The notes under the pieces were generated by a model. The model saw only the letters and a list, made by a program, of their open reading frames with translations, made no database searches and was not told the DNA's origin. Positions 18,827 through 28,079 of a DNA stretch of 64,000 bases are shown in pieces. Source of the stretch: Cellulomonas aerilata (GTDB lineage: Bacteria > Actinomycetota > Actinomycetes > Actinomycetales > Cellulomonadaceae). Positions within the stretch are counted from its first letter, which is position 1. Every line of letters starts with the position of its first letter. Both the position numbers and the translations under genes were made by a program. Location of the stretch: positions 18,298 through 82,297 of the forward strand of contig NZ_BJYY01000017.1 of NCBI RefSeq assembly GCF_007991755.1, read 5' to 3'.

Positions 18827-19942
18827 ATGACGGTCCCGGCACGGACGGTCGCCGTCTGGAAGAACGAGTGGCTCCCCCGGTCCGAGACGTTCATCAAGAA
18901 CCAGACGGCTGCGCTGTCCCGCTGGACCCCGGTCCGGGTCGGGTGGACGCGGGTCCACGACGGGATCGACCGGCCCGACATCGTGCTGCTGCCCGAACGG
19001 CTGTACAACACCCGCGCCCGCCGGGTGACGCGAACCGGAGCGGTCACGCGTCGGTATGCCCGGCAGCTGCGGCGTCGCGGCGTCGACCTCGTCCACGCGC
19101 ACTTCGGCTTCGGGGCGATCGAGGTGCAGCCGATCGCCCGGGCGGCAGGCGTCCCCCTGGTCGCCACCTTCCACGGCGTCGACGTCACCGCGTACGCGAC
19201 CGGGGACTCGTCGTGGACGCGGCTGTACCGGCAGCGCCTCCAGGACGTGTTCGCCTACAGCACCACGCTGATCGCCGTCTCCGGCCACATCGCCGACCGC
19301 CTCGTCGCCCTGGGTGCGCCGCCCGAGAAGGTCGTCGTGCACCACATCGGCGCGACGGTGTCGCCGCCCGTCGCCTCCACCGCGCCGGACGCGGGCGTCC
19401 TGTTCCTCGGTCGGCTGGTCGAGAAGAAGGGGGTCGAGGACCTCCTCCGTGCGGTGGCCGCCCTCCCGTCGCACCTGCGCGGCACCCCGGTCACCGTGGT
19501 CGGCTTCGGCCCGCTGGAGGAGCGGCTGCGGAGGACGGCGGACGAGCTGGGCGTCGACGCGCGCTTCGTCGGTGCCGCCTCGGCCGACGAGGTCCCGGGG
19601 TACATGCGCTCGGCCCGGGTGATCTGCGTGCCGTCGAAGACCGCCCCCGACGGCGACACCGAGGGCCTGCCGATGACCCTGCTGGAGGCGGCGGCGCAGG
19701 AGCGGCCGATCGTCGCGACCCGGCACGCCGGCATCCCCGAGTTCGTCACCGACGGGATGACAGGTCTGCTCAGCCCGGAGAGCTGCGTCAGCGCCCTGGC
19801 CGCGAACCTCGCCGCCGTCCTCGACGACGAGACGCTCTCGCGACGGCTCGGCACCGGGGCTCGCCGTCGCCTGGAGCAGGACTTCGACCTGACGACGCAG
19901 ACCGCGCTGCTGGAGGACCTCTACGACGCAGCCCTCGGGTGA
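18827..19942 (+). CDS. Glycosyltransferase family 4
   Basis: 371 residues, GT-B fold. The N-terminal acceptor half has SETFIKNQ, LVHAHFGFGA and FHGVDVTAY, as in WcaL/colanic-acid-type enzymes. The C-terminal donor half has VLFLGRLVEKKGVEDLLRA and the nucleotide-sugar motif DGDTEGLPMTLLEAAA. It should add one sugar to a lipid-linked repeat unit at the cytoplasmic membrane face. Donor and linkage cannot be read from sequence. An AGCGGAGG-type ribosome site precedes the ATG. Confidence 0.9.
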   Translation: MTVPARTVAVWKNEWLPRSETFIKNQTAALSRWTPVRVGWTRVHDGIDRPDIVLLPERLYNTRARRVTRTGAVTRRYARQLRRRGVDLVHAHFGFGAIEVQPIARAAGVPLVATFHGVDVTAYATGDSSWTRLYRQRLQDVFAYSTTLIAVSGHIADRLVALGAPPEKVVVHHIGATVSPPVASTAPDAGVLFLGRLVEKKGVEDLLRAVAALPSHLRGTPVTVVGFGPLEERLRRTADELGVDARFVGAASADEVPGYMRSARVICVPSKTAPDGDTEGLPMTLLEAAAQERPIVATRHAGIPEFVTDGMTGLLSPESCVSALAANLAAVLDDETLSRRLGTGARRRLEQDFDLTTQTALLEDLYDAALG

Positions 19943-20052
19943 CGACGTCCCACCCGGCGAGGCCCGGCGCGGGCGGCTGAGGCGACGGACGCCACGCTCC
20001 CGGGCGGCGGGTCGGTGGTGCGTGCCCGAGGGCCCGCACCACACTGGCTCCC

Positions 20053-21120
20053 ATGCGCCTGCCCGTCATGCCACCCGTCCTGCCCATGCTGGCCAAGTCG
20101 GTCCCGCAGATCCCGGCCGGGCAGCGCTACGAGCCCAAGTGGGACGGCTTCCGGGCGATCGTGTTCCGTGACGGAGCCGAGGTCGAGATCGGCAGCCGCA
20201 ACACCAAGCCGATCACCCGGTACTTCCCCGAGGTCGTGGACGCGGTCCGGGCCGAGCTGCCCGAGCGCTGCGTCGTCGACGGCGAGATCATCGTCGCCGG
20301 CACCGACTCGACCGGTCTGGACTTCGAGGCCCTCCTGCAGCGGATCCACCCTGCGGACTCCCGCGTGCGGATGCTGGCCCGCGACACCCCCGCCGTCCTG
20401 GTGGTGTTCGACCTCCTGGCCCTGGACGACGAGGACCTCACGGGACGCCCCTACGGGGAGCGTCGCGCACTCCTCGAGCAGGCGGTGCGAGGCGGCGGCC
20501 CCGGTGTGTACCTCACGCCGGTCACCGACGACCTGGCGGTCGCGCAGCAGTGGTTCGAGGTCTTCGAGGGTGCCGGGCTGGACGGCGTCGTCGCCAAGGA
20601 CCCCGCGCTCGCCTACCAGCCCGACAAGCGCGTCATGGCGAAGATCAAGCACGAGCGCACGGCCGACTGCGTGGTGGCGGGCTACCGCGTGCACAAGTCG
20701 GCCGACGACGCGATCGGCTCCCTCCTGCTGGGGTTGCACGACCAGGCGGGGACGCTGGTGTCGGTGGGCGTGACCAGCTCCTTCCCGATGGCCCGACGCA
20801 AGGAGCTGTTCGCCGAGCTGCAGCCCCTGGTCACCGACGCCGGCGACCACCCGTGGACGGCGCAGGCACAGGCGTCCGGCACGCGCACCCCGCGCGAGGC
20901 CGAGACCAGCCGCTGGAACCGCAGCAAGGACCTGAGCTTCACGCCGCTGCGGCCCGAGCGGGTGGCCGAGGTGCGCTACGACCACATGGAGGGGGTGCGG
21001 TTCCGGCACACCACCCAGTTCGTCCGGTGGCGCCCGGATCGCGACCCGGCGAGCTGCACCTACGCCCAGCTCGAGGTCCCGGTGCGGTTCCACCTCGCGG
21101 ACGTGCTGTCCGGCGGGTGA
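20053..21120 (+). CDS. ligC: ATP-dependent DNA ligase (LigC type)
   Basis: 355 residues: an adenylation domain with lysine nucleophile Lys29 in EPKWDGFR, motif III (FDLLALDDEDL), motif IV (LDGVVAKD) and motif V (MAKIKHERTAD), followed by an OB fold. There are no polymerase or nuclease domains, so it is a stand-alone LigC-like ligase of the kind used in actinobacterial NHEJ or base-excision repair. It is out of place among polysaccharide genes. The stop overlaps the start of the following hydrolase (GTGA). Confidence 0.92.
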   Translation: MRLPVMPPVLPMLAKSVPQIPAGQRYEPKWDGFRAIVFRDGAEVEIGSRNTKPITRYFPEVVDAVRAELPERCVVDGEIIVAGTDSTGLDFEALLQRIHPADSRVRMLARDTPAVLVVFDLLALDDEDLTGRPYGERRALLEQAVRGGGPGVYLTPVTDDLAVAQQWFEVFEGAGLDGVVAKDPALAYQPDKRVMAKIKHERTADCVVAGYRVHKSADDAIGSLLLGLHDQAGTLVSVGVTSSFPMARRKELFAELQPLVTDAGDHPWTAQAQASGTRTPREAETSRWNRSKDLSFTPLRPERVAEVRYDHMEGVRFRHTTQFVRWRPDRDPASCTYAQLEVPVRFHLADVLSGG

Positions 21121-21977
21121 CGTCCCAGGATGTCCGCGTGGACACCTTCACGCGCGACGGGCTGACGTTCGACGTCCGGGACCACGGACCGGTCGACGGC
21201 CCGGCCGTCGTCTGCCTGCACGGCTTCCCGCAGGACGGGTCCGCGTTCGACGACGTCGCCCGGCTGCTCGCCGCCCAGGGGCTGCGGGTCCTCGTGCCGG
21301 ACCAGCGCGGGTACTCCCCCCGGGCGCGCCCGCAGGGCCGGGCCGCCTACACGCTGCGGGAGGTCGTCGACGACGTCGTCGCGCTCCTCGACGCGGCCGG
21401 TGTGCAGCGCGCCCACGTCGTCGGGCACGACTGGGGCGGTGCGGTCGCCTGGACGTTCGCCAGCCGGCGCGCGGACCGGACCCTGTCGGTGACCGCCGTG
21501 TCCACACCCCACCCGGCCGCCATGACGCGCAGCATCCCGCGCAGCAGCCAGCCGCTGCGCTCCGCCTACATGGCCGGCTTCCAGCTGCCGTGGCTGCCCG
21601 AGCGCCTGCTCACCGCGAACGGTGGCGCCCGGCTCCGGCAGGCGCTGCTGTCCACGGGGCTGGACGAGGACCGCGTCGAGCACTACGTCCGCCGCCTGCT
21701 CGGTCCGGGCGCCATGACGGCCGCGCTGAACTGGTACCGCGCCATCCCGTTCGGCCGGGACCTCACCGCCGGGATCGTCCACGTGCCGGCCGGCTTCGTG
21801 TACGGGCGCCGGGACCGGTTCTTCTCCCCGACCGCGGTCCGCGCGACCGGGCGGTACGTGCGCGGCCCGTTGCGCATCGTCGCCCTCGACACCGGGCACT
21901 GGCTGCCCGAGCAGCGGTCCGACCGGGTCGCCGAGGTGGTCCTGGGGCGCGTGCGGACGACGGCACGGGCGACCTGA
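21117..21977 (+). CDS. Alpha/beta hydrolase, epoxide-hydrolase-like
   Basis: 286 residues with HGFPQDGSAF (oxyanion region) and a nucleophile elbow GHDWGG whose central residue is Asp. That points to the epoxide hydrolase/dehalogenase branch rather than esterases. The later acid FVYGRRDRFF and the catalytic His in DTGHWLPEQ complete the triad. The substrate is unknown. GTG 21117 overlaps the ligase stop, so the two are coupled; GTG 21138 is an alternative. Confidence 0.85.
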   Translation: MTSQDVRVDTFTRDGLTFDVRDHGPVDGPAVVCLHGFPQDGSAFDDVARLLAAQGLRVLVPDQRGYSPRARPQGRAAYTLREVVDDVVALLDAAGVQRAHVVGHDWGGAVAWTFASRRADRTLSVTAVSTPHPAAMTRSIPRSSQPLRSAYMAGFQLPWLPERLLTANGGARLRQALLSTGLDEDRVEHYVRRLLGPGAMTAALNWYRAIPFGRDLTAGIVHVPAGFVYGRRDRFFSPTAVRATGRYVRGPLRIVALDTGHWLPEQRSDRVAEVVLGRVRTTARAT

Positions 21978-22080
21978 GCCTGCGCTGCCGACGTGCGCGC
22001 GCGACCGGCTGCCGGGCTGGCGCGGCGCTCCGCGTCCTCGGTGTGGGACCCTGGTCCGGCATCCTGCGGACAGGCGGTGT

Positions 22081-22120
22081 TCACCCGACAGGGGTTGACG
22101 TCGGGCACGAATTCACCCTG
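22081..22120 (-). promoter_or_regulatory. Paired TTCACCCG / TTCACCCT sites upstream of the TarI-like gene
   Basis: TTCACCCG at 22081-22088 and TTCACCCT at 22113-22120 are in the same orientation, 32 bases apart (about three helical turns). They lie about 130-170 bases upstream of the cytidylyltransferase start and belong to the motif family shared by this region. Confidence 0.45.
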
Positions 22121-22247
22121 GCCCGGGACGTCGCGGGCCCGGTCGCCCCGCTAGGTTCGTCGCAGACCGGACGGCTGCTGCTGCAACCTGTCCCGCTCTT
22201 CGCGCCGCGACGGTCTCGTCGGGCGCACGTCCCCCAGAGAGGTACCG

Positions 22248-23015
22248 ATGGGCACCGCAGACGCCATCGCGATCGTGTTCGCAGGCGGCATCGGCTCGCG
22301 GATGACCAACGCGGCGCAGCCCAAGCAGTTCCTGCCGGTCGAGGGCAAGCCGATCCTGGTGCACACGCTGGAGCACTTCCAGAAGCACCCGGAGGTCAGG
22401 GCCATCTACATCGCCACGCTGGCGTCCCACGTCGAGGACACCTGGGAGCTCGTCCGGCGGTTCGGCCTGGACAAGGTGCGCCGGGTCGTCCCGGGCGGCG
22501 CGAGCGCGCAGGGGTCGATCCTCAACGGCATGCGCTGCGCGCTCGAGGACGGCACACCCGAGGACGCCGTGGCGCTCGTGCACGACGGCGTGCGTCCGCT
22601 GATCAACCAGGCGCTGATCACCGACAACATCGCCCTGGCACGCAGCCGGGGCAACGCGATCACGGCCATCCCGTGCTTCGAGACCATAGCCCGCTCCACC
22701 GACGGGGCGCACACGATCGAGTCGGTCACCCGGCGCGACGAGATGCACATCCTGCAGGCGCCGCAGACGGTCACCCTGGGCCGGGCGTTCCGGCTGAACG
22801 TCCGCTCCGAGGAGGACGGGCTGCTCGGGGACTTCGTCGACCAGGCCCAGCTGCTGACCCACTACGGCGAGACGATGCACCTGGTGCCGGGCTTCCGCGG
22901 CAACGTGAAGATCACCACGGACCTGGACTACCTGCAGTACCAGATCCTCGCCGCCTCGGGTCACCTGGCCGCCGTCATCGGCGGCACGGACCCCGGCGCC
23001 CCGGCCGCCGCGTAG
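22248..23015 (+). CDS. IspD/TarI-family cytidylyltransferase
   Basis: 255 residues. A nucleotidyltransferase with VFAGGIGSRM, PKQFLPVEGKPILVHTLEHF, VHDGVRPLI and KITTDLDYL, matching the IspD/TarI family that makes CDP-alcohols (methylerythritol, ribitol or related polyols). Next to a TagF-like transferase, CDP-ribitol or another CDP-polyol for a phosphate-containing surface polymer is more likely than isoprenoid synthesis. A TarJ-type reductase is not seen in the window. The ATG has AGAGAGG upstream. Confidence 0.85.
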   Translation: MGTADAIAIVFAGGIGSRMTNAAQPKQFLPVEGKPILVHTLEHFQKHPEVRAIYIATLASHVEDTWELVRRFGLDKVRRVVPGGASAQGSILNGMRCALEDGTPEDAVALVHDGVRPLINQALITDNIALARSRGNAITAIPCFETIARSTDGAHTIESVTRRDEMHILQAPQTVTLGRAFRLNVRSEEDGLLGDFVDQAQLLTHYGETMHLVPGFRGNVKITTDLDYLQYQILAASGHLAAVIGGTDPGAPAAA

Positions 23016-23332
23016 ACCGACCGCGCCGCGACCGGTGAGGCGGGACGGGCACGGCCACCGGGTGCGGCCCTCGCCGTCCCGGCCGCGGGAGGGTGCCCCG
23101 AACGGGCACCGGGTGAACCTGCGGCCGGACCCCCCTTCCGCCGCCGTCCCGGCGGTGACCGGCCCGTACACTCACCAGGACGACGCGTCCGCGAGCCACC
23201 GTCCTGCCACGGCGGCAGCACGTCGTCCCTCGCCCGACTGCGCTGCAGGCCTCCGCCGCGCGCGATCGGCACCGGAGCACATGCCAGCAGTACGCCGTCC
23301 GTGGTGCGGCACATCGATGAAGGGATCGCCCT
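23016..23332. other. Leader region of the TagF-like gene
   Basis: 317 bases with no gene I can support. It holds a CGGGTGAA site at 23110-23117 and the GAAGGGA ribosome site at 23319-23325. The arrangement (CGGGTGAACCTGCG, then about 215 bases, then GTGCT) repeats upstream of the flippase around 29267-29496. Confidence 0.5.
23110..23117 (+). promoter_or_regulatory. CGGGTGAA site upstream of the TagF-like gene
   Basis: The complementary strand reads GGTTCACCCGG, a close match to a single 11-base Streptomyces PhoP repeat unit. The same 14-mer CGGGTGAACCTGCG occurs at 29267-29280. Confidence 0.45.
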
Positions 23333-24550
23333 GTGCTGTCTGATCTGCGACGCCGCCTGCTCGGACGCCTGCGGTGGTACTGGCTGCGCGAGGAGGCGGT
23401 CGCTGGGGCGACGTGGCTGGCCATGCGCGTGCTGCCGGCCAAGCCGGTCGCCCTCGTCCACGGCTTCCCGGACTCCGAGGGGAACGCCGTCGAGGTCGTG
23501 CGCGGGCTGGTCCGCCGGTACCCGGGGACCGTCCTGTGGCTGCACAACGGACCGGAGCCGAGCGAGGAGATGCGGCACCTGGACGTGCCCGCCGGGAAGG
23601 TCGCGTTCGCCCAGGTCAACACGCTGCCGGCGATCCGCGCCGTCGGTCAGGCTGAGGCGGTGTTCTTCACGCACGGCATGAAGACGGCGGTCCGGCCGCC
23701 GCGGTCGCGCCTCGTCGTGAACCTCTGGCACGGTGACGGCCCCAAGGCCACGATCACGCTGCCCCGCTGCGCCTCCACCGTGGCCGTGGCCGCGACCCAC
23801 CTGTGGGCCGCGGAGAAGGCCCGGATCTTCGGGCTGCGCACCACGGATGTCGCCGTGGTCGGCAACCCCCGCGTCGACTCCGCCCGGCTGCGTGAGGTGT
23901 CCGAGACCCGGCGGCTGCTGGGACTCGGCGACGGCGGCGAGCGCATCGTGCTGTGGATGCCCACCTTCCGGCAGGGCCACGACGGGCGGCACTTCTCCTT
24001 CACCGACGGCGAGCCGCTCAGCAGCACGGTGGACGCGGCGATCACCGTGCCCGCCGGGGTGCGCCTGCTCGTCAAGCCGCACCCGATGGACACCGACGAC
24101 TACTCCGCGCTCGGCGCGACGGTCCTGACGAACGGCGACCTCGCGAAGGCGGGCGTGACGCTCGCCCAGCTGCTCGCTGCTGCCGACGCGCTGATGAGCG
24201 ACGCGTCCAGCGTCTGGGTGGACTTCCTCGGCTTCGACCGCCCGGTGGGGTTCTTCCTCCCCGACTTCGACCGGTACGCCGACACCCGCGGCTACAACGT
24301 GCCCGACCTCCTCGAGGTGCTGCCCGGCCCGGTCCTGCCGGACCTGGCCGCCGTGAGCGCCTTCCTGGCCGAGGTCCGGGACGGGCGCGCCGCACCGCCG
24401 CGGACCTTCGACGCCTTCGCGAGGATCGGGTACCACGCCGAGCCGCCGGTCACCGACCACCTCCTGACCTGGCTGGACGACTACCAGCGGGCCCGCGGCG
24501 CGCGGACGCTGTTCGCCGGGTCCGCCGCCGTACCCGGCGCCGCGCGCTGA
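23333..24550 (+). CDS. TagF/TagB-like polyol-phosphate transferase
   Basis: 405 residues of the CDP-glycerol glycerophosphotransferase family, which move glycerol- or ribitol-phosphate from a CDP donor to a growing wall polymer. Catalytic-type histidines appear in FFTHG (His114) and LWHGDGPK (His133). The donor-site motifs KPHPMDTDDY and LMSDASSVWVDF follow. The first 20 residues are an amphipathic basic helix (LSDLRRRLLGRLRW) for membrane association. The start is GTG 23333 with GAAGGGA 8 bases upstream. It follows the cytidylyltransferase that could supply its substrate. Confidence 0.87.
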   Translation: MLSDLRRRLLGRLRWYWLREEAVAGATWLAMRVLPAKPVALVHGFPDSEGNAVEVVRGLVRRYPGTVLWLHNGPEPSEEMRHLDVPAGKVAFAQVNTLPAIRAVGQAEAVFFTHGMKTAVRPPRSRLVVNLWHGDGPKATITLPRCASTVAVAATHLWAAEKARIFGLRTTDVAVVGNPRVDSARLREVSETRRLLGLGDGGERIVLWMPTFRQGHDGRHFSFTDGEPLSSTVDAAITVPAGVRLLVKPHPMDTDDYSALGATVLTNGDLAKAGVTLAQLLAAADALMSDASSVWVDFLGFDRPVGFFLPDFDRYADTRGYNVPDLLEVLPGPVLPDLAAVSAFLAEVRDGRAAPPRTFDAFARIGYHAEPPVTDHLLTWLDDYQRARGARTLFAGSAAVPGAAR

Positions 24551-24773
24551 GCGCGCCGGTGCACCGACCGGCACGTCGTCGTGGCGGCGCCCCGGTGCCC
24601 GCCCCCGTCAGGGCGGCGCCGGACGCCCGTCCGCGACTGGTTGGATGGGCACGGAGGACGACGGACCCGAGCCCGACGACCCGGAGGGCCGGCGCGGGGC
24701 GCCACGCCGTCCGCAGACCGCACGACAGCACGGCCGGACGCAGTCACGCGAGCCGCCGACCCGAGGGGAGCGC

Positions 24774-25652
24774 ATGAGCGACAAGGCCCTGATCTTCCTG
24801 TCCTACGGCGGACAGCCGAAAAACATCGCCGAGACCACGTACGCGGTCCTGTCGGCGCGCCGCGCCGTCGGCGCCGACCGGGACATCGACCTCGTGCTGT
24901 ACACCGACCGGCCCGACCTCTACGCGGACCTCCCCGCCGAGCTCAGGACCATCACGCCCGCCGAGCTCACCCGGTGGGCGGGACCTGACGGCTACGCGCA
25001 CCGGCGCAAGATCGCGGTGCTCGACGACGCCCTGACGTCGCTGCAGGTCCCGGTGGCCCTCGTCGACTCCGACACGTGGTTCCGCAGGCCGGCGGCCCGG
25101 CTCTTCGAGCGGATCGCACCCGGCCGGACCGTCATGCACCTGCGCGAGGGGAACCTGGACGAGGGGCGCGAACCGGACCAGGCGGTCGCCGCCCAGCTGG
25201 ACGGCATGACGTGCACGCGTCTCGACGGCGGGGTGCACACCCTGACCCGGGACATGCCGATGTGGAACTCCGGCGTCGTGGGCATCCACCCCCACGACGG
25301 CCACCTCGTCCGCGAGGCCATGCACCTGACCGACCAGCTCTACCCCGCGCACCGGGACTTCTTCACCCTCGAGCAGCTCGCGGTGAGCTGCTTCCTGGAC
25401 ACCGGCACCGACGTGTCGGCGTCGTCCGACGTCGTCTACCACTACTGGCACGACATCGTCCGCGCGCCGTTCGACGCGGCACTCCCGTCCCTGCTCGAGC
25501 GCACGGCCTCGCTGCCGCTCCCCCAGCGACTCGAGGTCCTGCACCGGCACCGTCCCCGCCTCAGGGGTCGCGACCGGGCGAAGTTCCTCGCCCGCGAGCT
25601 GCTGCGCGCCTCGGGACGACGCACCAAGTCGGTCCGCTCCAGCGCCACCTAG
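24774..25652 (+). CDS. GT-A-type nucleotide-diphospho-sugar transferase
   Basis: 292 residues. It has a GT-A layout with a beta strand ending in DSD (98-100, VALVDSDTWF), a likely metal/nucleotide-sugar site, and a second acidic cluster (MWNSGVVGIHP). It opens with IFLSYGGQPKNI and VLYTDRPDLY, as in glycosyltransferases of the GT8-like nucleotide-diphospho-sugar superfamily. Substrates are unknown. ATG 24774 follows a GAGGGGA ribosome site. The basic C-terminus may contact the membrane. Confidence 0.8.
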   Translation: MSDKALIFLSYGGQPKNIAETTYAVLSARRAVGADRDIDLVLYTDRPDLYADLPAELRTITPAELTRWAGPDGYAHRRKIAVLDDALTSLQVPVALVDSDTWFRRPAARLFERIAPGRTVMHLREGNLDEGREPDQAVAAQLDGMTCTRLDGGVHTLTRDMPMWNSGVVGIHPHDGHLVREAMHLTDQLYPAHRDFFTLEQLAVSCFLDTGTDVSASSDVVYHYWHDIVRAPFDAALPSLLERTASLPLPQRLEVLHRHRPRLRGRDRAKFLARELLRASGRRTKSVRSSAT

Positions 25653-25735
25653 GCGCGACGCGCCGGGCGACGCCGGCGGGCACGTCAGCGGGGGGCGGGC
25701 CCGCCGGGACTGCCGCGGCCGCGCCCGGACACGCC

Positions 25736-26791
25736 CTACCCGGCGGACCCGGCGCCCGGCGTCACGCGGACGGCGCGACGCGCGGCCGCCCGGTCGAGGT
25801 GCTCCATCGTGAGCTCGTCGGCCTCGCACGAGATCGCCAGGCCCTGCGCGGCGGCCACCGACGCGATCTGCACCTGGTGGTCGTCGACGTGCTCGTCGAA
25901 CGCCGCGCGACGCGGGACGACCACGGGGACCTTCCCCCCGTCCAGGCAGGTCAGCAGCGTGCCGACGCCCGCATGGGCGATGACGACGTCCGCCCAGCGC
26001 ACCGTCGCACGAAATTCCTCGTGCGAGATCACGCCGACGGTGCTGATCGGGAGCCCGGGCACGTCCCCGGCGCCGGTCTGCCACACCACCTCGATCTCGG
26101 GCGGCAGCACCTGCAGCAGTCGCTCGACCAGGCGACGGAAGAAGTAGTCCTGCTGGGTGCCCAGCGTCACGAAGACGCGGGTGGGCCGGGTCCCGCTCGC
26201 CTCGACCGTGGTGAAGGCGTCCAGGAGGCTGAACTCGTACTTCCACCGACGCGAGGCGTTGTGCGCGTACTGGGTGTAGACGGGGACCCACGGGACCAGC
26301 CGCAGGACCTGACCGGTCATGGACGGCCGGCCCACCCGGGCCAGCGACTCGATGTACCGCGGCCGGGCGCCGACCAGCCGCGAGGCGGGGAGCACCGCCA
26401 GGGCCAGGGCCGCGCCGGTGCTGTAGACGCGGTCGACGTCGTTGTCCCGCAGGATCTTCAGCAGCCCGGGGGCGTGGACGAGGACGGACCGCCAGTCGCG
26501 GGGGTAGATGTGCTCGACCAGGAAGGTCGTCTCGCCGCTCAGCATGCTGGAGCTCTGCGGGGCGGGGTGGGTGATCCAGATGGCGTCCTGGTGCCGCTCG
26601 GGCTCGAGCATCGCGGCCATCATGCGCATCTCCATCAGGTGCCCGCCGGCCGTGGCGACGAACGCCGGCCTGGTGGTCCGGGACCGACGCGCCGAGATGC
26701 GGTCCAGCAGGGACATGGCCGACGACCGGGCGAAGGCTGCGCGCACGGACCCCGGTGGGCGGGGTCTGCGTGAGCGATGGAGCGGGGCCAT
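25736..26791 (-). CDS. Alg14/Alg13-type fused glycosyltransferase (GT28-like)
   Basis: 351 residues. The N-terminal half resembles Alg14/PssD (FVATAGGHLMEMRMM), the membrane-docking acceptor part. The C-terminal half resembles Alg13/PssE (RVFVTLGTQQDYFFRRL, then IAHAGVGTLLTCLDGGKVPVV and FDEHVDDHQ). In streptococcal EPS systems these halves are separate proteins that add the second sugar to a lipid carrier; here they are fused. The ATG at 26791 has AAAGGG upstream. A paralog lies at 43919-44923. It converges on the GT-A gene. Confidence 0.85.
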   Translation of the reverse strand: MAPLHRSRRPRPPGSVRAAFARSSAMSLLDRISARRSRTTRPAFVATAGGHLMEMRMMAAMLEPERHQDAIWITHPAPQSSSMLSGETTFLVEHIYPRDWRSVLVHAPGLLKILRDNDVDRVYSTGAALALAVLPASRLVGARPRYIESLARVGRPSMTGQVLRLVPWVPVYTQYAHNASRRWKYEFSLLDAFTTVEASGTRPTRVFVTLGTQQDYFFRRLVERLLQVLPPEIEVVWQTGAGDVPGLPISTVGVISHEEFRATVRWADVVIAHAGVGTLLTCLDGGKVPVVVPRRAAFDEHVDDHQVQIASVAAAQGLAISCEADELTMEHLDRAAARRAVRVTPGAGSAG

Positions 26792-26928
26792 GCGTGCCCT
26801 TTCGTTCGGGACGTCGGTGATGTCGCGACCTCCTCGGTCGTGGCGCAGGGCCGCAGTGACGACCCCTGGTTCTACCAGCGATGGTGCCCCCGGCGCTGGC
26901 GGGAGGCACCCACCGCGGGGGCGGCGAC

Positions 26929-27978
26929 CTACCCGGCCGCCACCATCCGGCGGTACATGTCCTCCAGGCCGACGGCCGGGCTCCATCCGAGAGCTCGCAG
27001 CCTGCTCGTGTCCAGCGGGAGCTTCCGGGTGGGGGCGTAGCCGCGCGTGCCGGCGTCCCCGGCGTCCACGCGGACCTCGACCGGCACGGGCCCGAGGCGG
27101 CTCGCGACCAGCTCGGCCATCGCCCGGACCGAGCAGTACGTGGTCTCGTTCCCGGCGTTGTAGGCCTGACCGACCTCACCCGCCAGCAGGACCGTGAGGA
27201 CGGCGGTCACCGCGTCAGCCGTGTAGAGGTAGCACTGCTCGCTCTCCCCGGCGGTGTGCAGGACGATGTCCCGGCCCTCGAGCGCGCTGCGCGCGAACTG
27301 GACGAACACCCGCGCGTCGTCGAGCGCGAAGCCGGGCCCGAACGTCTGGGCGAGGCGGACCACCGTCGCCGGCACGCCGTACTCGGTCGCGTAGGCCGCG
27401 CAGAGGGCCTCGGCCATGCGCTTGCTCTCCGGGTACGAGCTGCGGACCTGCATCGGGTCGAGGGTGTCGAAGGTCGACTCCGTGATCCGCCGGCTGCCGT
27501 CCGGCGACCCGTACACCTCCATGCTCGACAGGTACGCCACGGAGGTCGTCCCCTTGTCCCGCGCCAGCTCGAGGACCCGCTCGGTGCCACCGACGGCCGT
27601 GCGGATCGTCTCGACGGGGCGGGTGACGAAGTCGCGGCTGGAGGTCACGCTCGCCCCGTGCACCACGTGGTCCACCGGCTCGCGCGGCGTCGGGAAGGAC
27701 CGGACGTCCCCGGCGACGAACGTCAGCGGAGCCGCGGCGGCCAGCGGCGAGGCGAAGGCCTGCTCGGCCCGTGCCACGTCACGCACCACGGCGAGCACGC
27801 GGATGCCGGCGTCGTGCGTGAGGGAGTACCAGAGCAGGGCGCGGGTCAGGGCGGACCCGATCATCCCCGTCGCTCCGGTGACGAGGACGGTGCGGCCGTG
27901 CAGGGACTGCCAGGGCACCTCCGGTGCGGCGCAGATCCGCTCGAGGTCCTCGGCGACGACGTGGTGCTCGGGCCACAC
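26929..27978 (-). CDS. Extended SDR sugar epimerase/dehydratase, copy A
   Basis: 349 residues. An extended short-chain dehydrogenase with Rossmann motif VTGATGMIGSAL, an NAD-site VVHGASVT stretch and the catalytic pair YPESK (YxxxK) after SSMEVYG. It probably modifies a nucleotide sugar (epimerisation, dehydration or decarboxylation). The GTG start at 27978 has GGAGGGAG 9 bases upstream. It is about 70 percent identical, by eye, to the next gene upstream, so this is a tandem duplication. A 30-residue N-terminal extension before the Rossmann motif is shared by both copies. Confidence 0.85.
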   Translation of the reverse strand: MWPEHHVVAEDLERICAAPEVPWQSLHGRTVLVTGATGMIGSALTRALLWYSLTHDAGIRVLAVVRDVARAEQAFASPLAAAAPLTFVAGDVRSFPTPREPVDHVVHGASVTSSRDFVTRPVETIRTAVGGTERVLELARDKGTTSVAYLSSMEVYGSPDGSRRITESTFDTLDPMQVRSSYPESKRMAEALCAAYATEYGVPATVVRLAQTFGPGFALDDARVFVQFARSALEGRDIVLHTAGESEQCYLYTADAVTAVLTVLLAGEVGQAYNAGNETTYCSVRAMAELVASRLGPVPVEVRVDAGDAGTRGYAPTRKLPLDTSRLRALGWSPAVGLEDMYRRMVAAG

Positions 27979-28079
27979 AGGCGCACTCCCTCCACGACGT
28001 GGTGCGGTCGACGGTCGCCAGCATGGCACGCCCGGCACCGGTCCTCGTCCGTCCTCGGGACCCGGGGGACGCGGCGCCG

